Source: Thermoplasmata archaeon (lineage in GTDB: Archaea; Thermoplasmatota; Thermoplasmata; Lutacidiplasmatales; UBA184). From it: a stretch of DNA of 64,000 nucleotides. The notes beneath the pieces are model-generated. The model did not search any database. It was not told where the DNA came from and was given only the letters and a program-made list of their open reading frames with translations. This document shows positions 31,869-41,700 of the stretch, piece by piece; position 1 is the stretch's first letter, and every line of letters begins with the position of its first letter. A program made the position numbers and the translations under genes. The stretch is from the NCBI GenBank assembly GCA_021817245.1, contig JAKAVQ010000003.1, positions 62,001-126,000 on the forward strand, written 5' to 3'.

Positions 31869-32993
31869 ATGACGACCTGGGATGCGATCGTCGTTGGCCT
31901 CGGGGGTGCCGGATCCTCCTGCGCCTTCCATCTCGCCCGCGGAGGCGCTCGCGTCCTCGGCCTCGAACAGTTCGGTCCGTCGCATGCCCACGGCTCGTCG
32001 CACGGGCGGACCCGGATCTACCGGACCGCGTACTCGGAGGGTATCGAGTACGTTCCGCTCGTCCGGCGGGCCCGGGAGCTCTGGCACGAACTGCAAACGC
32101 GCTCGGAGCTCCCGATCCTCCATCCGACCGGTGCGCTGATCCTCGGCCGACGCGACACCCGTCTCGTGTCGGGGGCGATCCGCTCCGCCGAGGCCCACTC
32201 CCTGCCCCACGAGGTCCTCCTTCCCGACGCGGTGGGGGAGCGGTTCCCGCAGTTCGCGCTCGCGCCGGACGAGCTCGCGGTATGGGACCCGAACGCGGGA
32301 GCCCTCTTTGCCGAGAACTGCGTCCTCGGCCACGCCACCGGGGCCGCCGAGGGCGGCGCCGAGCTCCATTACGGCGAGCGGGTCCGCGGGTGGTCGGCCG
32401 ACAGCGCCGGGGTCTTGGTCCGCACGCTCTCGGGCGAGCACCGGGGACGGTCGCTCGTGCTCACCGCTGGGGCGTGGACCGCGGGCCTCGCGACCGGACT
32501 CGCGCTCCCGCTCACGATCGAGCGGCAGTTCATGCTGTGGTTCCCCGCGTTCGACCCGGACCTTGCCCGCCCGGACCGGATGCCGGTCTTCCTGTGGGAC
32601 CGTGCGCCCCAGTTCGAGACGTACGGGGTCCCCGATTTCGGTGACGGGGTGAAGGTCGGGACCTGGCGGGGAAGGTTCTCGGCGACCCCCGAGGAAGCGG
32701 ACCGTGGCTTCACGGACACGGAGGCCGGTCCGGTACGGAGCTTCGTGGAGCGATCGCTGCCGGGCCTCGTGCCCCGGGAGACGGAGGCGACCTCCTGTTT
32801 GTACACGAACGCCCCCGATCACCACTTTCTCCTGGGACGCCACCCGAACCATCCGAACGTGATCGTGGTCAGCGCCTGCTCCGGTCACGGGTTCAAGTTC
32901 ACGAGCGTGATTGGCGAAGTTGTCGCCCGTCTGGTGCGGGGCCAACCGCCCGGTTACGACCTCTCGATCTTCGACCCGGGACGGTTCCGATAG
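31869..32993 (+). CDS. FAD-dependent oxidase, monomeric sarcosine oxidase/N-methyltryptophan oxidase type
   Basis: A 374-residue flavoprotein. It opens with the ADP-binding motif AIVVGLGGAGSSCAFHLA, then SHAHGSSHGRTRIYRTAYSEG, closely resembling MSOX/SolA. Near residue 310 is SCLYTNAPDHHFLLG, where the Cys matches the residue that covalently links FAD in monomeric sarcosine oxidase, and it ends with CSGHGFKFTSVIGEV. The usual reaction is oxidative demethylation of N-methyl amino acids to H2O2 and formaldehyde; the actual substrate is unknown. The ATG follows a run of G (GGGGGG) and is chosen because the Rossmann motif starts within ten residues. Confidence 0.88.
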   Translation: MTTWDAIVVGLGGAGSSCAFHLARGGARVLGLEQFGPSHAHGSSHGRTRIYRTAYSEGIEYVPLVRRARELWHELQTRSELPILHPTGALILGRRDTRLVSGAIRSAEAHSLPHEVLLPDAVGERFPQFALAPDELAVWDPNAGALFAENCVLGHATGAAEGGAELHYGERVRGWSADSAGVLVRTLSGEHRGRSLVLTAGAWTAGLATGLALPLTIERQFMLWFPAFDPDLARPDRMPVFLWDRAPQFETYGVPDFGDGVKVGTWRGRFSATPEEADRGFTDTEAGPVRSFVERSLPGLVPRETEATSCLYTNAPDHHFLLGRHPNHPNVIVVSACSGHGFKFTSVIGEVVARLVRGQPPGYDLSIFDPGRFR

Positions 32994-33166
32994 TTCTCCC
33001 CGAGGTCCACCGGCGATCCGACGGAGGCGACGCCCACGGCCCTCCGGGTCCGACGTAGGAGGGAGGGGCGCGGTCCGGTGACTCCCCACGTCGGACGATC
33101 CTCCACCGACCCAGGGAAAACGCTCTCCTCCCCCGGCACTTCGGGTACGGGGCCCGAGGGACGACG

Positions 33167-34009
33167 ATGAGAGCGCTCCACCGCATCGAGCCCGAGCTCG
33201 ACCGCGACCGCCTCCGCGACTTCCTCCGAGCTTCAGACCCGGACGACTACCTCCTCGAGGAGCTCGACGCCTGGGTCCGAGAGGGAAGGCTCTGGGTCGT
33301 GACGGAGGGCGAGGCGTGGGTCGCCTTCGGGCGGCTCCACGATCTCGGTCGAGCCGAAGGATGGGTGAGCGGCCTTCGCGTCCGTGCGGAGCGCAGGGGC
33401 CAGGGCCTCGGCGGCCAGCTTCTCCTAGGGCTCTTGTCCGACGCGCGGAGCCTCGGACTCCGCGAGCTCCGGGCCGTGATCGAGTCGACGAACGCTGCCT
33501 CGCAGCGCCTGTTCGCGCGGAGCGGATTTCGGCCGGTGCTCGAGTTGACCCTGAGATGCGGGCACCCGAGCTCTTCCCGAGCAGTCTCGCTCCGGCCGGC
33601 GCAGGCGGGCGAGCGGCCCGACGGCGCCCTCGGGTGGCTTCCGGCGACCGACGGGATCAGCGACCTCATGCCCGGGTCGGACGGCGGGCGTCTCGGGAGA
33701 TGGGACCCGAGCCTCCTCGACCGGTGGACGATGGAGGGCAAGCTGTACCTCGGTCGCGGGCTCGCGGCCGCGGTGCAGGCGGACTGGTGGCCCCGGCCGC
33801 GGACGATGTGGGTCCATCCCCTGCAAGGCACCCCCGAGGAGCTTGTCCCCGCCCTCGGCGCGCTGGCCGACCGCCTGGGGCAGGAGGCGTGGCAAGCGTT
33901 CCTCCCCTCGTCCGACGCGCTTCGGCAGACGTACGCCGCGCTGGGCCTCACGCCGCATCCGTTCTGGGGGGACCGCATCCACCTTTACGAGCATCGGGTT
34001 CTCCGCTGA
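33167..34009 (+). CDS. GNAT-family N-acetyltransferase with C-terminal extension
   Basis: A 280-residue protein. The GNAT core occupies residues 1-140: LWVVTEGEAWVAFGRLHDL, the acetyl-CoA site GLRVRAERRGQGLGGQLLLGLL near 68-90 and IESTNAASQRLFARSGF near 105-121. A second region (150-280) resembles another, degenerate GNAT-like half with YEHRVLR at the end, as in double-GNAT proteins. Substrate unknown. It follows the flavoprotein gene on the same strand after 173 bp and precedes PhzF, so the three could form a small catabolic or modification cluster. Confidence 0.83.
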   Translation: MRALHRIEPELDRDRLRDFLRASDPDDYLLEELDAWVREGRLWVVTEGEAWVAFGRLHDLGRAEGWVSGLRVRAERRGQGLGGQLLLGLLSDARSLGLRELRAVIESTNAASQRLFARSGFRPVLELTLRCGHPSSSRAVSLRPAQAGERPDGALGWLPATDGISDLMPGSDGGRLGRWDPSLLDRWTMEGKLYLGRGLAAAVQADWWPRPRTMWVHPLQGTPEELVPALGALADRLGQEAWQAFLPSSDALRQTYAALGLTPHPFWGDRIHLYEHRVLR

Positions 34010-34179
34010 CCCGGGCCGATTCGACGGCGCTCGGGAGCCGACCGGACCGCGTCCTCGCTCGCCGAACCCGCCGCGCTCAGAGGGCGGCCGACGCGTCGCA
34101 CGGGGGACCGTGCGAGGGGGAAGCGCTCCGTTCGGGGCGGTCGAAAGCCGTTTCGCCGCTCCGCTCTTCGGGATCGCCC

Positions 34180-35061
34180 ATGCCCCGGACCTTCCGGTGC
34201 GTTTGGCTCGACGTCTTTGCGGAGCGTCCGCTCGAGGGGAATCCGCTCGCGGTGTTCCCCGAGGCCGAGGGGCTCTCCGACGACGAGATGCAGGCGATCG
34301 CCCGCGAAACCCACCTCTCCGAGACGACGTTCGTCTTCCCGACCGACGAGGCCCGGGACCGCGCCGATGGGTTCCGGACCCGGATCTTCGCGGTCGCGGG
34401 AGAGATGCCGTTCGCCGGCCACCCCACTCTAGGGACCGCCTACGTGCTGGCCCGGTCGAGGGGAGTGTCGGAGATCGCGCTCGCGCTGAGGGTGGGGAAG
34501 ATACCGGTCCGGTTCACCTCGGAAGGCGCCCGCCCGTTCGGCGAGATGGAGCAGAACGACCCACACTTCGGCCGAACCCACGATCGTTCCACGGTCGCGC
34601 GGGCCCTCGGGATCGCGGAGGAGGACTGGGACCCCACGCTTCCCATCGAGACCGTGTCGACGGGGAACCCGTTCGCGATCGTGCCGTTCCGCTCGCTCCG
34701 GGTCCTCCGGAACCTTCGGCCCGACGCGGCCCGGCTCCACGACTACCTCGCGACGACCGATGCGAAGTACGGCTACCTGGTCTGCCGGGAGACCGACGAT
34801 CCCGCGGCGTCGCTGCACGCACGGATGATCTTCTCCGGGGGCGAAGATCCCGCCACCGGCAGCGCCGCCGGCCCCGCAGTGGCCTGGATGGTCCTTCACG
34901 GAGTCGTGCCGCCCGCGACCCGGATCGTGATCGAGCAAGGGGACGAGGTCCGACGTCCGAGCCGGATCTACGGATCGAGCGAACTCAGGGACGGGGCCCC
35001 GGTGCATGTGCGGATCGGCGGTCACTGCGCCGAGGTCGTCACGGGCGAGCTGCGCGTGTAG
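34180..35061 (+). CDS. PhzF-family protein (isomerase-like)
   Basis: A 293-residue PhzF/DapF-fold protein. Diagnostic segments: GNPLAVFPEAEGLSD near residue 20, HLSETTFVFP (active-site Glu) near residue 45, EMPFAGHPTLGTAYVL near residue 75, VSTGNPFAIV and FSGGEDPATGSAAGPAVAW near residue 225. Known PhzF members isomerise small aromatic acids, but most have unknown substrates. The ATG at 34180 begins right at the conserved N-terminus. It is on the same strand as the upstream GNAT (170-bp gap). Confidence 0.9.
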   Translation: MPRTFRCVWLDVFAERPLEGNPLAVFPEAEGLSDDEMQAIARETHLSETTFVFPTDEARDRADGFRTRIFAVAGEMPFAGHPTLGTAYVLARSRGVSEIALALRVGKIPVRFTSEGARPFGEMEQNDPHFGRTHDRSTVARALGIAEEDWDPTLPIETVSTGNPFAIVPFRSLRVLRNLRPDAARLHDYLATTDAKYGYLVCRETDDPAASLHARMIFSGGEDPATGSAAGPAVAWMVLHGVVPPATRIVIEQGDEVRRPSRIYGSSELRDGAPVHVRIGGHCAEVVTGELRV

Positions 35062-35134
35062 CGTCGGCGGAACCCGGAAAGGCCCGCCCGCGCTCGGGGC
35101 GGCGCAGCGCTCCCCGACGAAGTCGCCCGGCCGC

Positions 35135-35701
35135 CTACGATGCGGGACCCACCGCGGCGCGGGGCGCCGCGACGGTCGCCGCCGAGGCCGGGAACCGTTG
35201 CTTCGACTCGCTCGCGAGCCACTCGAAGCTCACGAAGTAATCGGCCGTGACCCCGTACCGTGCCGCCAGCATCCGGAGATGGGGCTGGAAGACCTCCCAG
35301 TCCCGGATGACCTGGTGCTGGAGCGAGTCGAGGACGATCTCCCGGTCGACGACGTTGCGCCGGGCCATCGTCCCGATGAGCTCGTAGATCTGGACGAAGT
35401 GACGTACCTCGAAGTCCTCCTCCGACTCGAACACCCCGTTCCAGTTCGACTCCGCGAACCGCTTGACGAGCTCGTGCATGCGCCAGCGCCGGTGCGCGAA
35501 CGTGTGGTCGGTGAGGTGCTCGAGCAGTGCGATCGCCACGTCGGAGCGCTCCTGACGAAGGGTCGTCTCGATCAGGGTCGCGTTCATTCCGAGCAGACGG
35601 TTGTTCTGGCGGAGCTGCAGGACGATGAACAGTGCGCCGAGGATCAGCGCGATCGAGCCGGCCACCGTCAACCAGTTGGCCACGTCCGCGAACGACACCA
35701 T
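35135..35701 (-). CDS. DUF4760-like single-pass membrane protein
   Basis: A 188-residue protein. One N-terminal membrane helix (residues 9-30, WLTVAGSIALILGALFIVLQL) is followed by a helical soluble domain with conserved aromatic and charged residues (ERSDVAIALLEHLTD, FEVRHFVQIYELIGTMARRNVVD, DWEVFQPHLRML). This layout resembles the DUF4760 group of unknown function, but the match is by pattern only. The C-terminus is an Ala-rich tail. It is convergent with the PhzF gene. Confidence 0.65.
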   Translation of the reverse strand: MVSFADVANWLTVAGSIALILGALFIVLQLRQNNRLLGMNATLIETTLRQERSDVAIALLEHLTDHTFAHRRWRMHELVKRFAESNWNGVFESEEDFEVRHFVQIYELIGTMARRNVVDREIVLDSLQHQVIRDWEVFQPHLRMLAARYGVTADYFVSFEWLASESKQRFPASAATVAAPRAAVGPAS

Positions 35702-35863
35702 TCGGATCCGACCTTCCGTGCTCCCGGCCGGCCGACCTTGGCCCCGTGAGCGCCGGTCGGACCGCTCGAGACCCTAAGGTCTTTCCGTCGGCGCTGGGGG
35801 ATCCCCCAGAGGCGCCTCCCTTCGCGATGTCCGCCCCGGGGGGATGACCGTGCGGCGGCGGCG

Positions 35864-36973
35864 TTACACGAACTTCCCGCCGCGGAGGAGTGGCCGGTCG
35901 TCGATCGTCACGTCGGCACCGCGGAGGGCCAGCCAGGCCGAGAAGGGGCTCGCGTTTCGGCCTCCCATGAAGGTGTTTCCCCCGATCCGCAAGAGAACCG
36001 CTCCCAGCTCCTGGTCCTCCAGCTGCGGAAGGTTCTCGAGGTCGGGATTGAGCCCGATCGAGAAGGAGCTCAGCCGGTCCCGTCCGTTCTTCGGGGCGGC
36101 GGAGAACCTGGCTTCGAACTCCGGTCCTCCCTCCGAGAACGCACGGTCGATCAGCCGACCGGCTTGGAACGACCAACGAAGCCCGTCCGCGCGGCCGCCG
36201 TTGTAGAAGACCGGCCGGTCTCCGATCGCCCGGCCGGACGCGGAGCGATGGTCGACGGCCACCCCGACGACGCCTCCCGGGATCGTCGCGAGGTTGTTGC
36301 CCGCGCGCAGGTCGTCCTCGTCGACGTAGGCGTCGTCGATCTCCACGGGGAATCGCCCCAGCCGGAACTCGAGATCGGTGCCGTTGGGGTGGGTAAGGTG
36401 GACGTGCGTTCCCTCACGCAGCCGGTCCCCGACGCGGCGACCCAGGCGATGCATCGCCCGGGGCGAAGCGAGGCTGGCCCGCAGCAGCCGCTCCCTCCAC
36501 GACTCCAGGTCGACCTTCCAGCGCTCGGCGGAGAGCGGGCTCGTGCGACCCAGGTAGATCCGGGCGCCGCGGATCCGCGCCTTCTTCGCCCGACGGTACC
36601 ACTCCGCGTTGTACCGGGTCACCTCGGCCAGGGCACGGGACGGCGATATCTCGTCGTAGCGGGGCCAGGCGGCCGGGCCAAAGAAGAAGACGTAGGCGTC
36701 CGAGTTCTCGAGGAGACCCCACTCGTGCTCCCCCACCTCGCCCGTCGCTCGAGCGAGTCCGTTCCGCAGGGCCTCCCAGTACGCGGCCTCGTCCTCGTAC
36801 AGGAGCACGGGGCGCGCTCCCAGCCGGCGGGTCTCGTTCACGAACGGGACGGCCCAGGGAAGGGCCTCCGACCACGCCTCGATCGTCACGTTGTCGCCTC
36901 GCCGGACCTGCAGCGTCTCGGCCAGGATCGTGCGGGCGAACTTGCGACTCAGCGAATCCGGGGATTCCGCCAT
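35864..36973 (-). CDS. M29-like aminopeptidase homologue, apparently without metal ligands
   Basis: A 369-residue full-length M29 (COG2309) homologue and paralogue of the truncated gene at 1-858. The N-terminal domain starts LSRKFARTILAETLQVRRGD; the C-terminal part has IDDAYVDEDDLRAGNNL, GLNPDLENL, GGNTFMGGRNAS and DDRPLLRGGKFV. Compared with the family pattern from memory, PGGE is PGGV, the ELGIG Glu is Ser/Phe (SSFSIGLNP), the TVHIA His is Leu (AVLLRIGGN), and the terminal HxD is SAW. All the metal positions I can align are lost while the scaffold is kept. Catalysis is doubtful. The ATG at 36973 is near a TATA-like sequence (CTTGTAGG, about 36993-37000). Confidence 0.82.
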   Translation of the reverse strand: MAESPDSLSRKFARTILAETLQVRRGDNVTIEAWSEALPWAVPFVNETRRLGARPVLLYEDEAAYWEALRNGLARATGEVGEHEWGLLENSDAYVFFFGPAAWPRYDEISPSRALAEVTRYNAEWYRRAKKARIRGARIYLGRTSPLSAERWKVDLESWRERLLRASLASPRAMHRLGRRVGDRLREGTHVHLTHPNGTDLEFRLGRFPVEIDDAYVDEDDLRAGNNLATIPGGVVGVAVDHRSASGRAIGDRPVFYNGGRADGLRWSFQAGRLIDRAFSEGGPEFEARFSAAPKNGRDRLSSFSIGLNPDLENLPQLEDQELGAVLLRIGGNTFMGGRNASPFSAWLALRGADVTIDDRPLLRGGKFV

Positions 36974-37255
36974 GGAGCGAAAAGGGTCGCCCCCTACAAG
37001 TAGGTCGTCGGACGCGGAAGGCACTGTCGGCGTCGGGCGTCGACTCCATCGACCCCAGAAGGCCTCGCGATCCGGGGGCGCCAAGATGCCCCGACCGTCG
37101 GCGTCCGGTCGAGAGGGTTTGCCGCGTAGGAGCGGCTTCCGTGCCGGCAGGGTTCCGACCGATGGCCGCCGTTCCGCTACCCCGGCCCGAGCCGTCGCCA
37201 TTCGGTGGGTCCGAGAAGGACGGAATCGTCCGGTCCGTACGACCGCGGAGGATTG

Positions 37256-37927
37256 ATGAGCTTGCGAGCCTCGGTCCCCGGGTCCGTTCTCTCGGGAGGG
37301 CTCCGTCCGATGGCATCCGTTCGTCGACCGCGCGAGACGCGTCCGCCCGCGAGCTCTCCCCGACGTCGGGCCGGCTATTCCGCGCCCCCCGAGTTCGAGC
37401 CCGATCGGACGAAGCCCGCGGGCCGGCACCGGCTCCTCGAGGTGTTCCCGGGGCTCGAGCGTACCGTACCGTTCCAGAAGTATCCGGGGACCAACCGAGA
37501 AGTCCTCCGGGCCGCCCGGGAGACTTGGGCGCATCTCAGCGAGGGACCGGGGTGGATGTACGTCGCCCCGCGGCGCACGCCGCCCGAGGTCCGCGCCGCC
37601 GGCTTCCGGATGGTCGAGACGAACGACGACGCGATCGTCGTTTCGCAAGACTACCTGAGGACGGGGCCCCCGATCGACGTCTATCTCGACCTCATCCACG
37701 AGTTCCTCCACATCCTCCAGCGGCGACAGGGTCGGGAGCTCTGGCCCGCACGCCTGCCGTACGCGGACCGTCCCACCGAGGTGGAGGCCTACTCCTTCTC
37801 GGTCGTCGAGGCGCGTCGGCTCGGCGTGCCGGACGCGTACCTCCGGAAGTACCTCGAGGTCCCGTGGATCGGACGGCGGGAGCTCCGCCACCTCCTTCAG
37901 AACGTGGGCGTTTCCCCGTCAACCTGA
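37256..37927 (+). CDS. small HExxH putative metallopeptidase
   Basis: A 223-residue protein of unrecognised family. The middle has a zincin-type motif, LIHEFLHILQRRQG (HEFLH near residue 145), followed about 25 residues later by RPTEVEAYSFSVVEAR, where a Glu in TEVEA could be the third ligand as in gluzincins. There is no signal peptide, so it would be cytoplasmic. The first 60 residues are basic and poorly conserved looking (RRPRETRPPASSPRRR). GGAGG before the ATG at 37256 supports this start; an ATG at 37310 is the alternative. Divergent from the M29-like gene, with 282 bp between. Confidence 0.65.
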   Translation: MSLRASVPGSVLSGGLRPMASVRRPRETRPPASSPRRRAGYSAPPEFEPDRTKPAGRHRLLEVFPGLERTVPFQKYPGTNREVLRAARETWAHLSEGPGWMYVAPRRTPPEVRAAGFRMVETNDDAIVVSQDYLRTGPPIDVYLDLIHEFLHILQRRQGRELWPARLPYADRPTEVEAYSFSVVEARRLGVPDAYLRKYLEVPWIGRRELRHLLQNVGVSPST

Positions 37928-38306
37928 GGACACCGGCCCGCGTCGGTCGCCGCCGCCGAACGTCTCCCTCGTTCGAGGGCCCGATGGGGTCCGGGCACCT
38001 GCGATTAGCTCGTGCGGCGCAAAGCGGTTCCGGCGCCAAAGGGCGGAGCGCGCTCGTCGTCGCGCGGGCCTTCCACGGCTCCCGGGCGTTCGATGCGGCT
38101 GTGTCGGTCCCGACGGCCGAGGCTCCCAGGGCGTCGCGGTTCCCGGTGGATCGTCGGCCAGGTTCGATCATGGGGGCCGGACCGGGGCCGGCGAAGGTCG
38201 CTGCGGGTCGAGACCATGACGCTCGGCGGCACGGCGCACCGCGGTTCAGCGACTCTCCGGATCCTCCCGCCCGGGTCTTGGCGGCGGACAAGCCTCGGTC
38301 GCGAGG
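37928..38306. other. 379-bp convergent intergenic region
   Basis: No frame has convincing protein-like sequence and no clear hairpin, TATA box or repeat stands out. Confidence 0.4.
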
Positions 38307-38618
38307 CTAGAGCGTCCCCGCGGGCCCAGCGTCGGACGCGCGGAGCGTGCCCTTCGGCACGTAGTCGAAGAACCGCTCGAGGGTGGTGCCGTGCGTCCAC
38401 TCCGCCCGGAGCCGGGTCTTCTTGACCGCGCGCCGCAGCTCGGTGAGCAGCTCGCGATTGGCGTCCCGGGCGTCCGGAGCCTCGCGGACGAACTCGACCT
38501 CGAAACCTTCCGCCGTCGTCCGGTAGGTTCCCTCGTACCGACGAGCGATCTCGTGGAGCGCGGGCCGAAGCTTCGAGGGATCGTCCGTGCTGATTCGGCC
38601 GACCAGCCGTAGCCGCAT
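38307..38618 (-). CDS. hypothetical protein
   Basis: A 103-residue protein starting MRLRLVGRISTDDPSKLRPAL, which looks like an alternating strand/helix pattern (strand, helix RPALHEIARRYEG, strand TYRTTAEGFEVEFVRE, helix DANRELLTELRRAVKKTRL, strand). It resembles a small ferredoxin-like alpha/beta fold, but no family can be named. No Cys, no membrane helix. A longer frame exists upstream to 38834, but it consists of low-complexity sequence. The ATG at 38618 lies about 25 bp after a weak TTTACC element. Same strand as and downstream of the MMPL gene. Confidence 0.6.
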   Translation of the reverse strand: MRLRLVGRISTDDPSKLRPALHEIARRYEGTYRTTAEGFEVEFVREAPDARDANRELLTELRRAVKKTRLRAEWTHGTTLERFFDYVPKGTLRASDAGPAGTL

Positions 38619-38799
38619 GCGCGTCGGTAGTCGCAGGACGGTAAACCCCTTCGGTCCGAGGCGCGCGCTCGATCCGAGATCGAGCGCGCCGCGGGCCGGT
38701 AGGCAGCCCCGCCGGGCTCGCGAACGATCGGCCGATCCCTGCCCCGCGGATCCCCGGAGTCCTCCGGGTCCGATGGGGACGAGGGAGCCGGACGGTCCG

Positions 38800-41700
38800 C
38801 TACTTCGAGCGGCGGAGGCCCCGCCAGATCGCATCCTTGCCGACCGTCAAGACGGCGGGGGTGAAAAACAGCTGCACGACGAACGCCTGAAGGAGCACGG
38901 CGAACCCGATCCCGAGGCCGATCGCGGCGAGCAGACCGAGCGGGCTCGTGAACCCGAGCAGGAGGAACGCGCCGCCGAGGATGATGGCGGCCGCCGTGAT
39001 GACTCCGCCCGCGTGGGTCACCGCGTCCCGGATCGCCTGGGCGCCGCGGTTGCCCAGGATCCGCTCCTCCTTCACGCGGGTGAGCAGGAGGACGTTGTAG
39101 TCCATGCCGAGCCCGAGCACGAGGATGAGGAGAATGAGCGGCAAGAGGAAGATCAGCGCCTCGTTCTCGAGGATCCCGACCACGAAGTAGGTGGCGGCCC
39201 AGCTCCAGAGGATCGAGAGCCCGATCACGCCGAGGGCAAGGAGCGGAACGAACGCCGAGCCGAGGAGGACCAGCATGAGGAGGAGGAGGCCGATCGCGGC
39301 GCCGATCAGCATCTCCTCGGTCGCCTGGTTCACCAGCGATCGTATGTCCTGGGTCGTCGGGGCCGCGCCGCCGAGATAGACCTGCGAGATGCCCGCGTGG
39401 GAGGCGGCGTAGCTGTCGACGTTCTGCTTCAGCTGGTCGATGACCGTGATCGCGGCGGCCGAATAGCCGGACTGGTTCGTCGCGATGTTGAACAGGACGG
39501 TCCTTCCGTCGGCTCCGAGGTACGAGCCGAGCGACTGGTTGAGCTGCGTGTGCGTCGCGGCCGGAAGGAGCGAGAAGTTGAGCCAGGCGTCGAGCGGCGC
39601 TCCCCCCGGACCGACGAACGTCGTGACCGAGGCGACCCCGGGGGTCGAGTTCATCGCGGCCTGCAAGCCCGCCACGTCGCGCAGCACGCCCGGGTCCGGT
39701 TGGCCCCCCGAGAGGACCGATTGGGTGAACGTGACGAGCGCGAAGCTCGTCGAAGAGTAGCTCGCCCCGAAATCGTTCTGGAGGTGAACGAAGCCGATCT
39801 GCGCCGGATTGTCCGCCGGGAGCCCGATGTTCGTGATGTCGTAGGAGACCGGGACCTGGAGCGCGACCGCGACGACCGGCACCGAGAGCGCCAGGATGAG
39901 GCCGATCACCAGCAGGGGCCGGCGCGTCGCGGAGCGGCCGGCCCGCGCGATGTAGTCCCGGTGCGTCTCGATGTTATGGGTCCGGCGCTCGGCGTAGCGT
40001 TGGAATCGCCGGCCCGAGTTCGGCCAGAAGATCCGGGGTCCGACCAGCACGAGGACGGACGGGAGGATCGTCAGGTTGGCGACCAGGGCGCAGGCCACAG
40101 CGATGAGGAGGGTGAGGCCGAGCTGGCTGAGGAAGCTGATCCCCGACAGCGTGAGCGCGACGGCCACGACCATGACCGCGAGACCGCTCGTCGTGATGCT
40201 CTGGCCGGCCCAGCGGACCGTCGTTGCGACGGCCTCCTTCGGATCGGTTCCCCGGACCAGCTCCTCGCGATAGCGCGCGAGGAGGAAGACCGAGTAGTCG
40301 GTCCCGATGCTCATGAGGAAGACGAGGATGATCGATTCGATCTCGGAGTTGAACGTGGTCACGAGCTTCCCGACCACGAAGATGAGCGCGAAGCTGGCCA
40401 CGAGGGCGATCCCGATCATGCCGAAGGCGAGCAGGGGGGCCGCCGGGGCCCGGAAGTAGAGCAGCATGATCACGAGCAGCACCACGATCGTGAGGATCAG
40501 GAGGAGACTCAGCGAGGAGGTGGCGAGGTAGCTCGTCGCGCTATCGAGGGGAGCCGTCCCGGTTTGGTAGTACTGGATCCCGACGAAGGCCGGCGTCCCA
40601 CCGAGCACCTGGGACGTGACGTGGTCGATCTCGGTGACGTCGGCAAAGGTCACCGAGCTGCCGTTGACCGAGTACGTGTCATCGACATTGAACGAGATCA
40701 CGACGAGTTCGGCGGATCCGGAACCGCTCACGAACGCCTGACGCAGCGCCGTCGGGATCGGCAGAGGGTACTGGGTGGGGGGGAGCGTCCGGACGATCCC
40801 CCGGGCCCAGACGTACGCCTCCCCCGAGGTGGGGGGAGTGCCGGCCGGGAACGCCTGCCAGATGGTCAGGATCCATGCGGGGGGGAGGCCGATCTCGAGA
40901 CCCAGCACGGTCGACGCGGTGAGCTCTCGGGCGAGCGGCTCGGTCCAGTTCTGCACGCCCAGGGTGGTCAGGGTCACCTGAGCGGTGAACGAGGCCGTCG
41001 GGGAAGGAAAGAGCGTCGTGAGGACGGACCCGAGCGTCGCCCGCGCCGCCGCGTCGGCACAGGCGGCCGGGGTCCCGGTCCCGAGACACCCTCCGAAGAC
41101 GCTCGCGTTGAACCCGACCGCCGCGGCGTTCCCGTCGTAGAAGTCGTGGAGCACCGTGCTCTCGCTCGCGTTCGCCGCGAAGATCGGAGCGGTCGCGTTG
41201 TACGCCGGCCAGTCGGCGGTCGACGGCGGGGTGCCGGACGACAGGTTCGCCACGAGGTGCTGCCAGTTCACGAAGTAGGTCGCCACGGGGCCCCAGAGGA
41301 CCGTGGCGGTACCGTTGACCGCCGTGGGCAGGGAAGGGGAGGCGTGGAGGGCCGGGCCGAGGAAGGACCACCCCAGCGAGACCTGGCCGGCCAGGTAGCC
41401 GGCGTAGGCCGAGTAGAGAGAATCGATCGAACTGACGTTCCTGAGCTGAGGGTCGGCGGCGAGGGCGTCGGTGAGCGCGAGCGTCGCATTCCGCCCGACA
41501 GGGCCGACGATCTGGGGAGCTTCGAGGAGGAGGATCGTCGAGGAGGGCGACGAGGAGGCGTGGGGGAACTGCTGGTCGAAGGCGTTCTGGGCCTGGACGC
41601 TCTGATCCGAGGAGGGGAGAGGATTGCTGAAGCTGTTGGTGATCACCGAGCCGACGTTCGCCGCGGGAAGGAGGCAGATCGCGAGGACCGCCACCCAGAG

